A DNA stretch of 64,000 nt from Lateolabrax maculatus. Lineage: Eukaryota; Chordata; Actinopteri; Acropomatiformes; Lateolabracidae. The stretch spans positions 27,868,501 to 27,932,500 of the forward strand of contig CM062214.1 in assembly GCA_031216445.1 (NCBI GenBank), in the 5' to 3' direction. The number at the start of each line of letters is the position of its first letter. The first letter of the stretch is position 1. Of this stretch, positions 56,724-64,000 are shown piece by piece. A program made the translations under genes and the position numbers. The notes below the pieces were generated by a model, which saw only the letters and a program-made list of their open reading frames with translations, made no database searches and had not been told where the DNA came from.

Positions 56724-58052
56724 ATGGGACGAGCACCTGATCCCGACCTCAACACCTCCGTCTGGCTCCGCCCCTGCAGTAACGCCTCCTGTCAGCCTCC
56801 AATCAGAGCAGCGTGTCCGTACAGCGCGGCTCAGCTGATCCTCATCGTCACGGTAACCACCTCCCTCAGCGGCGTCACCGTCGTGGGCAACACGTTGGTG
56901 ATCCTGTCCATCAAGGTGAACCGTCACCTGCGGACCGTCAACAACTACTTCCTGTTGAGCCTGGCGGTGGCCGACCTGATCATCGGCCTGATCTCCGTGA
57001 ACATGTACACGCTCTACCTGCTGCGGGGCCGTTGGCCCCTGGGCGCCGCTGTCTGCGACATGTGGCTCGTTGTGGACCACGTGGTGAGCAGCGCCTCCGT
57101 CATGAACCTGCTGATCATCAGTTTGGATCGGTACTTGTGTATGACGAGGCCGCTCAGCTACCCGGCGCGGCGGACAGGCAGGATGGCCGGTCTGATGATC
57201 GGTGCCGCCTGGCTGCTGTCCTTCGTCCTTTGGACCCCCGCCATCCTCTGCTGGCAGATGGTCGAAGGAAAACGTGTGGTCCCAGATGGAGAGTGCTACA
57301 CGCAGCTCCTCGCCAGTCCCGCTGTCACTTTGGGGACGACGCTTCCTTCTTTTTACCTGCCGGCACTCGTCATGATCGGCCTGTACAGCCACCTGTCCAC
57401 CGCCAGCCGCAGTCGACTGAGCGCGCTCCAGTCGGAGCGAGGCACGCTCAAGGCGTCCAGTCCGTCCATAAAAGACTTCCTCTTGAAACGACGAAGCTTG
57501 GTGACCAGTGACCCGGGCTCAGACCTGTCTCTGAACCAATCAGAGTCCAGCACCGTGAAGACCAGAAGGAACCGGAAAATGTCCAGAAGTCCTGGTGACA
57601 CCTCGGAGCCGGCAGACGTCCGTCCGCCTCCTCAGCAGTGTCACGCTCGGACCGTTGCTCGCCGCCCAGGGGACGAAGACTACAACAAGATCGAAAACGA
57701 CTCCTCTTCCAACGCAGACCTCCACAGGATGGCGTCCACGGCTTTCTCCACCTGTCCCAGCTTCAGGTCTCAGGAGAGACGGAGGCGTCGGGTGATGGCG
57801 AGGGAGAGGAGGGTCACCAAAACGATCCTGGCCATCCTCCTGGCCTTCATCCTCACCTGGACGCCATACAACATCATGGCCGTCATCGCCGCCTTCTGTC
57901 ACGTCTGCATCCCCGGCGTCCTGTGGACCACAGGATACTGGCTCTGCTACATCAACAGCGCCATCAACCCCGGCTGCTACGCTCTGTGTAACGTCACCTT
58001 CAGAAAAACCTTCTGCAGCCTCCTGCGCTGCCGCAGCAGGAAGCTGCGATGA
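56724..58052 (+). CDS. chrm4: Muscarinic acetylcholine receptor, M4-type, complete, 442 residues
   Basis: Class A GPCR of the Gi-coupled M2/M4 group. The coding region is intronless, six bases after an acceptor (TTTTTTCAG, ends 56718), matching the muscarinic pattern of a 5' non-coding exon. Visible: N-glycosylation sites NTS and NAS; TM1 with VVGNTLVILSIKVNRHL; TM2 with NNYFLLSLAVADLIIG (Asp2.50); TM3 Asp118 (3.32) and DRYLCMTRPLSYPARRT; TM5 SFYLP; a basic third loop of about 150 residues; TM6 ILAILLAFILTWTPYN; TM7 GYWLCYINSAINPGCYALC. WTPYN and the position beside ambra1 and midkine favour M4 over M2. Unusual residues are His119 (3.33), Ser123 (3.37), Thr206 (5.43), Pro208 (5.45) and Ser209 (5.46). 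The tail is shorter than in human M4 (479 residues). An earlier in-frame ATG at 56694 lies within the intron. Confidence 0.9.
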   Translation: MGRAPDPDLNTSVWLRPCSNASCQPPIRAACPYSAAQLILIVTVTTSLSGVTVVGNTLVILSIKVNRHLRTVNNYFLLSLAVADLIIGLISVNMYTLYLLRGRWPLGAAVCDMWLVVDHVVSSASVMNLLIISLDRYLCMTRPLSYPARRTGRMAGLMIGAAWLLSFVLWTPAILCWQMVEGKRVVPDGECYTQLLASPAVTLGTTLPSFYLPALVMIGLYSHLSTASRSRLSALQSERGTLKASSPSIKDFLLKRRSLVTSDPGSDLSLNQSESSTVKTRRNRKMSRSPGDTSEPADVRPPPQQCHARTVARRPGDEDYNKIENDSSSNADLHRMASTAFSTCPSFRSQERRRRRVMARERRVTKTILAILLAFILTWTPYNIMAVIAAFCHVCIPGVLWTTGYWLCYINSAINPGCYALCNVTFRKTFCSLLRCRSRKLR

Positions 58053-58224
58053 CACGTGGCGAGTGGCAGCTCAGGCGGCGGGTAAAGGAGGACACGGTTA
58101 TTTCTTCTTGTGGAGTTCAGTCCACTGATCACCTGACACGATAGGTGAGATATGTGAGTGTTCCTCGGCTCAGACAAACAGGAGCCTCCTGGATATTTTA
58201 CAGACACTGTAAGTTTATGTCTGG

Positions 58225-58510
58225 CTCTAAATACTACAATACCCATGAGCCTCAGCTGCTGTTGCTATGAAGAAAAAGACAGTTGTGATTTTGTTGAATC
58301 AGTTCAGAACAAACCGTCGCTCTATAGTTGCTGAACTGATCCAAAATCCAAAAGTAAAATAAGAACTTTTCCCAACTCCATAATCTTTATAATCTTCACA
58401 AGGTTTTAACTTCAGTGACTGGATGTTTGTGGCCGAAATGCACCTTGGGAGTCGTAGTTAACGTCTACCTCAAAATTTCCCTCAGGCTTCTTGTGCCCTT
58501 GACTTTAATT
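58225..58510. mobile_element. Inverted-repeat element with ZNF143-like ends, copy 2 (downstream of chrm4)
   Basis: Begins 'ctctaaatactacaataccc' (58225), nearly identical over about 45 bases to 55766-55812. Its right end is 'caccttgggagtcgtagtta' (58441-58460), followed by 'caggcttcttgtgcccttga', matching the flank of copy 1. The interiors have diverged. Confidence 0.6.
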
Positions 58511-59464
58511 ATATCATCATTTCATACAGACATTCTTTAATAATCCTCTGACTTTTCCTCTGATGGATCAGTTATATTGCAGCACGCTCACATGAAACGG
58601 CTGGAGAACAGACCAGAATGACAGAGTTCATCAGGAGACCACGTGAAGCTGTTTTTGTGCTTTTAAAAAGTAAAACCTGCAGAAACCTGCCGTGAGCTCA
58701 GAATTAGCTGTAACAGCAGGAATTTCATGCAATCGTTAAATCTTTCATTTTTTATTCTAACGTAACTTGTGTTACTTCTGTGTTTTTAACCTGGGACAAG
58801 CACAGTTAATTTTGGCCACTTGGGGGCAGCAGAAACAAACTGTAAACACAACACTGACGCATTATCACTATGAGAGCTGTGAGAGTGAAGCGTTAAACCA
58901 AAACAATCGGCTGAATAACACTAAATCAGGTATGTGATCCGTTGTTAATATAAGAATATTGATTATATTCTCTTTAAAAACAAGCTCCAGATTTTGTATC
59001 ACTTGTGTTTGTGTTAATTTCCACACTAATGAACACACCAAACGTCACCAAAACAATGTACAGTATTTAATTTGTTCATTTATACAAGTCTCATCTTGCA
59101 ATGTCAATAATCTATAGTTCAAAAAATAGATTTTATAGAGGATTTTTGCCATTACAGATCCATCCGTGACAAATGGCTCTTTTTAAGCTTAAGAACTTAA
59201 ACTTAAATCTAAGCCTTTCTAATTCTTTACATATTTTAAAGGTGATTCTAAAACAGAACTCTTTATAATCCAGCGACCGACGTCCCGGACCATCGAGGAG
59301 CGTTTTCAGAACGTTTCCTGGATGTTAATTTAACTTTAGCTACTGTAAAAGCTTTTAGGACTATCAGAGATTTACTGTTAAAACAAACTATCAGCTATGA
59401 GGACAGAATTATTCATTATTATCTAGTGGGAGTATATCGGGAAATCTTTCCACACTTTAATCCA

Positions 59465-59510
59465 AATAAACACAAGAACATCAAATCAGAATCGGTAAAA
59501 CAAGAATAAA
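59465..59510 (+). terminator. Candidate chrm4 poly(A) signals AATAAA
   Basis: AATAAA at 59465-59470 and 59505-59510, about 1.4 kb after the chrm4 stop. On the other strand ATTAAA at 59461-59456 could serve midkine, so the two convergent genes may end within about 100 bp of each other. Confidence 0.4.
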
Positions 59511-59644
59511 AGAGGCCAAAAATGGAAGGTGGTTGTTGTGTTTTGGAGGAGTCTCTCGGTTGTTTGATGAAGGAGGGAAGACGATTGTTCAGCTGAAGGG
59601 AGGGAAGGAAATCCTGCCGTCTTCTGCGTCTCTTTTTTCATCCT

Positions 59645-62600
59645 TTAGTTTGACTTCTTGTCCCCTGGAGAAGGGAAGAGAAATGTTAGTTAACCAGTCA
59701 AAGTATATCAGTCGTCTAAAATCAATTGATTGAATTGATTGAGCTGAGGTGTTTTTTCTGATGATTGTGTTGAATTTTTCCAAATATTTGTGCTAAAATG
59801 TGAAACTTTTGAGTTTTTTCTTGCGATAAAGATGCTGTTTAAAAGAGGCAGGAAGTGTTTGTTCTTTTTACCTGAATCCAGTTTGTCAGGTAGCCAGTTA
59901 GTTTTTGCTTCTTTAAGGTGTGTTTGAATTTTCACGTGTTGCTCGCGTGGAAAACGGCCCCTGGGGCGTTTTCTGGAGTATTTCGCTACCCCACAAATAT
60001 TAACAGCCAATCAGAGCACTCGTTCCAGAAGGGAGGAGGGGCTTAGTGAACGTAAAACCGACAGCTGGAATCAAGTAACAGGTATATCTTTTGTATATGT
60101 AGTCCTATGGTTTCACTCATGTTCTTCCCTCTCCTGTTTTGTTCCGTCTCTGTACAGTAAACGTATGTTGAATTGTGGAAATCCACCGATTTCAGGTAAC
60201 TTCATGTAATCGCGCTGCACAAAAAAGTCACTTTGCGTTTGTTCTGGTCACACATTTACGTGCCGAGAAGCGCCGGTTAATTTAAGGCATTAAGTTAGAA
60301 ATGGTTCAGTTTTGGTAACATCAAAAAACTTTTGTTTCGATATATTGAAGCCTTGAGATTTTAATTCATCGTGTTTAATTTGTTCAGTTAACTTTACTGT
60401 TTTCTTTACAGTTTTGTGATATTTGGTCTATTTGCCTTCTGCACACAGCTAGGAATAAGTTCTGGTGGACCATCTCATCGGTCACTCTGGAGGTTTTTCT
60501 GATTATTCTGTTTAATTTTTCTAAATATTTCTGCTAAAACGTGTAACTTTTGTGTTACTTGTGTGCAATGAAATGCTGTTTAAAACCTGCAAGTCTGCTG
60601 TAAACTATCACAACTGAATTCTGGTGATAAATATCTACTTATCTGTTACTTGTTCTCCATTTCCTGCTTCTTTCTCCTCCACCACATCCCAGAGTATATT
60701 ATTATAATAATATTGTACTTTTTACTGCACTATGTTTGACAGCTTTAGTTACTTTACAGATTCAGATGAATAATACAAAATATAATAAAAACAAATAAAA
60801 TATTCTATATTATTATAGATTGAACTACCCAGCAGAATATAAAGCAGTTAATTATTAATTAGTGAATGATTATAATCCAGTAGTATAATAATTATTATTC
60901 TGAAATGGGCCATTCTGCATAATGAATACTTCAAGTATATTTTGAGTATTTCCACACTGTGGTATTACTCCTTTAACTGAAGTAAAACCTGCTGCTTTCG
61001 GGTCTCACCTCTGGTTTTCTTGACTTTGGGGGAGCAGGGTTTGGACACCTTGACGGTGGTTTGACACTCGGCGTTGAACAGCGCTCGCTTCAGCGTTCCT
61101 GATCGGCTCTTGGTGTTGCTGGCGGCGTCGCAGGATCCCCACGGGCCGAACTTATACTTGCAGTCACCTGAAGGAAAAACACGACATTTGAGCCTTTAAT
61201 GTGCAGAGGTTTGGTCTGTCGGTGTGGTGACACTGAAAACATGAGGCCTCACCTTTCAAACTAACACTGAACACACGTTTAAAGGAACAGTTCAGCCTAA
61301 AATAAAAATGATCGAACTGGATGATCGAACACAGAGTAGATTACCGTGCGGCTTCTCTTTCTACAGCTCAAAACAACATGAAATGTCCATCAGACAAAAC
61401 ATGCTGTTCCTGCATTGACCACCAGAGGTCGCCTCCAAAATACACCAAAGCACATACAAGACTTTTAGCTCCTAAATCATAATTTCACTTCTTTTATTTG
61501 TATTTGTGGTTATTTAAGTGTAAAAAGAGTCTATATATCTATTAATTATTGATTGTCTCAGCCAATCCCCTTCATGATGCTGCCTGTTAGTCCCGCCTCT
61601 CACCACAGGCTCCTCCAACATCGTTTGAACCTGAATTTATTGAAATAATTGGTTCGAAATTTGTCCTGAATTTGGTTTGAAATGTAATTTTAAATCTATT
61701 CACTTTCTATTCACATTCTTACAGGCGTCAGAGACAAAACCCTTAATTAGTGCTCTGGATTTATCAGAGCTTCTTCATGCCATCAGTCCTGTTTGTTCCC
61801 TCCACCTGTCACTGTGGATCGTTTTTCCTTTAATACAGTTTGATTTGGATCTCAGACTCACATCTGTGGATGTACGTCAGGTTTCGGATGTTAAACACAA
61901 TGTTGTGTTACAGGATAACAGACTGGATGCAGTCTGCCCTCAACAACAGAGAGGAGGCAAAATATATTATATAATAAATCCAGAGCACAAATCAGTTGAT
62001 TTTCTTCTCCATGACACCTCCAGGGCTCCGTAGATTCTAATTTACCCAATTAAAATGAGCTCCTGGGCGAATATACATCACACGTTCCTCTCTGGACCCT
62101 CGTGTTGATGCTTTCTGCATCACTACATGAGTAAAAGCGTTGAGTCTTACTGATGTCCTTCTTCCAGTTGCAGGGGATCTTGCAGTGGATCTTGTCGGTG
62201 CGATCTTTGCAGGTGGCCTCTCTCAGACCGTCTCCACAGTCTCCGTGTTCTGGCACACATTTCCCGAACTGAGTGTCTGCAGTGGAGCACTCTGAGGCGG
62301 GCCTGGATTTATCATGTTTACCACCTGGAGGAGCAGAGAGTCACAGTGAGAACAAAACTTAACTCAAGTCCCTTTATCAGTGTGCAAACCTCTAACAGAG
62401 GATTTACATTACAATACTTGTGTTTATGGTTTAAAACATATAAAAATACTCTGCTTTGAATAACAATAGTTTAAATCTGATGTGAAAGAAGTTGTTCATC
62501 TCCTAGAAATCCAGAATCTCTGGATATGATTGATTTCTAAAGTTAAACAGCTGGACACAAGAACAGTAAATCCTGCAGGTACGTGCAGCTGTTGATCTGA

Positions 62601-63840
62601 GATTTAAGTTGAGCTCAGAGAAGAAAAACTGTTGTTTGAATGAAGCTGGACTAAATATTAACTGTGAGCTACAACTTGAGCCCTGATTTTTATATCTATA
62701 TTTGTTTACATTTAGTAAAATTGGTTCCATTTAAAGTGTCTGAACCAGCAGGCAGCAGCTCCTGTCTGCAGTGTCCTCATGGACGTACAGACAAACATCA
62801 CTGGGTCACTTTGAGACTGAAGGAAAGTTAAAAACATGAAGATTCTCAGGCAGCTTCTGCGGTTAAGAGGCGTCTTTTTTTCTATGATTTCTCAGCGGAT
62901 TTATGGAAACTTATTTGTGATGGACATCAGAGATAATGATTTCCTCTGGGAGTTTAAGTCACACTGGATCTAAAAATATAGGTATCATGTTTTTATGCAA
63001 ATTGCGGAAATCAAAAGGTCTTAAAACACTTTGGTGTATAAGTGTCAAAGAAACAGAGTTCTGAATAAGTTTTGAATTTGAAGACAGAAGTTGACACGTG
63101 GCTGCATGACCGGTTTCATCACAACAGGAAAAACTTGCTCTCTCGCTCTTTAACCTTTATGCTACAAGCTGTACATTCCTGCTGTCATGAGAGGCTTCTG
63201 GGAAACATGAAGAAATGTAGGTTCACCAAGATAACAAATCACAAGGTAACCACTGCATAATGTTCACCAGATTCAGTTTATATAACGATGAGCAAATATC
63301 ATGGAAGTTTGGTTCCTTTCATATTAAATTCAGTGGTGGAACGTAATTAATTACATTTACTTATGTACTTTATTACAATTTAAAAGGTACTTTACTTGAA
63401 TATTTCCATTTTTCAATCTACTCAAAGACAACTTAAGTTACCTTAAAGATAAAGATTTTTCAAACAAAATATATTGTAAAATCTGGTGTTACAGATTAAA
63501 CAAAAGTATTTACATCTTAATCCCACTTCAACTAAGTTCAGCAGGAAAAGGTTTATGCATCAGTATGTTATTGATATATAATAATATCTCATGTTGCAAA
63601 AGAGGAGTGAGAGTAACTAGAATATAAGAGTGCAAATGGTTTCAGCTTCAAGGGTTCTGCTTTACATTAGGCTTAAATGAACTGATGCTGGTTAGGAAAA
63701 GGGTAAAAACTGATGCCTTCAGGATGGTTTGACTCTTGTTTGAATGTCTCACCTTTGTGACCTTTGGCTCTTCTGTTGGCCTCGGCGGTGAGCGTCAGGG
63801 CCAAGAGCAGCAGCAGCGTCACTGAGAACAGACTTCGCAT
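59645..63840 (-). CDS. mdk: Midkine, complete coding region, 146 residues
   Basis: Secreted heparin-binding growth factor of the midkine/pleiotrophin family. On the - strand the exons are 63840-63753 (ATG 63840-63838), 62324-62151, 61167-61009 and 59664-59645 (TAA), all joined in phase 1. A signal peptide MRSLFSVTLLLLLALTLTAEA is followed by a short basic stretch (NRRAKGHK). The N-domain has six cysteines and ends in IPCNWKKDI. The C-domain reads CKYKFGPWGSCDAA, RSGTLKRALFNAECQTTVKV and SKPCSPKVKK, with conserved heparin-binding basic residues. The tail TRGDKKSN is short. An acceptor at 63843-63842 just before the ATG means the 5' non-coding exon lies beyond the window. The N-domain lacks the usual EWxW/Y motif. 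Which fish paralogue (mdka or mdkb) is undecided. Confidence 0.93.
60655..61000. mobile_element. Dispersed 'AGTATTTCCACACTGTGGTA' element in midkine intron
   Basis: Shares 'atattgtactttttactgca' and 'ttgacagctttagttacttt' with the copy at 24770-25256. It ends with 'gagtatttccacactgtggt' only a few bases from the midkine exon 3 donor. Confidence 0.5.
61009..61167 (-). other. mdk: midkine exon encoding the C-terminal heparin-binding domain
   Basis: Encodes DCKYKFGPWGSCDAASNTKS, RSGTLKRALFNAECQTTVKV and SKPCSPKVKKTR with four cysteines. This is the best-conserved part of the family and is typical here. Confidence 0.93.
62151..62324 (-). other. mdk: midkine exon encoding the N-terminal (TSR-like) domain
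   Basis: Encodes GGKHDKSRPASECS, TADTQFGKCVPEHGDCG, DGLREATC and KIHCKIPCNWKKDI. The cysteine pattern of the family is kept. Mammalian CxEWxWGPC is replaced by CSTADTQFGKC, and the KEFGADC junction is two residues shorter (KDISDC, split across the next intron). Confidence 0.9.
63335..63600. mobile_element. Dispersed 'CAGTGGTGGAACGTAA' element in midkine intron
   Basis: Starts 'cagtggtggaacgtaattaa' and continues with 'tttacttatgtactttatta' and 'ctttacttgaatatttccat', related to the 24770-25256 copy. It lies in midkine's first coding intron. Confidence 0.5.
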
Positions 63841-64000
63841 TCTGCAGAGACAAACACATGGAGGTCTTTATTAGGAAAAGATCATTATAATACACCCAAG
63901 ACTAAAACACAACCAGTCAGAAAGATGTAAACACGCTGCAGCCATGATGCAACACTCAGCCAGGGGCCCTCACATGGCCAGGGGCCAAGTTTGTTTTTAT

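Larger units (their letters stand above)
58053..59644. other. chrm4-midkine convergent spacer (3' UTRs)
   Basis: Contains the second ZNF143-like inverted-repeat element and the poly(A) signal candidates. No coding signal. Both genes' 3' UTRs should fall here. Confidence 0.6.

Noticed and set aside
56715..58055. Long - strand frames (225 and 171 codons) opposite chrm4
   Set aside because: Shadow frames of a G+C-rich receptor exon. No homology, and the + strand frame is unmistakable.

Overview
The window is nuclear DNA from a ray-finned fish, most likely a spiny-rayed (percomorph) teleost. The genes are vertebrate, split by GT-AG introns and compact (introns mostly 0.1-1.5 kb). The spacers carry short inverted-repeat elements and CA/GT microsatellites of the kind common in teleosts. 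No prokaryotic, viral or organellar gene organisation is seen. The species cannot be named from the sequence alone.

Layout. (1) 205-10929, + strand: the last 14 coding exons of rpgrip1l, a ciliary transition-zone scaffold; the N-terminal coiled-coil exons lie left of the window. (2) 15171-23733, +: a complete 16-exon nox5, a calcium-activated NADPH oxidase of 788 residues. (3) CpG-rich 5' region near 25850-26600, then 30790-48686, +: a complete ambra1 (18 coding exons, about 1369 residues), the DDB1-CUL4 substrate receptor and autophagy regulator. (4) 56724-58052, +: an M4-type muscarinic acetylcholine receptor (chrm4-like) with an intronless coding region of 442 residues. (5) 63840-59645, - strand: midkine (146 residues, 4 coding exons), whose 5' non-coding exon lies off the right edge. 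All exon joins were checked by hand for reading phase and each gene model stays open from end to end.

AMBRA1-CHRM4-MDK in this order and relative orientation matches the human 11p11.2 block as I recall it. rpgrip1l and nox5 on the other side do not, which suggests a lineage-specific junction. The genes do not form a functional pathway.

The most notable observations are: a 37-bp tandem array of about 22 copies that begins inside an ambra1 exon and copies its splice donor; muscarinic-pocket substitutions at normally invariant positions of the receptor (3.33, 3.37, 5.46); a midkine N-domain without its usual tryptophans; two copies of an inverted-repeat element with ZNF143-like ends flanking chrm4; and alternative exon or 3'-end candidates in rpgrip1l/nox5 and ambra1. 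I found no wholly undescribed gene system.
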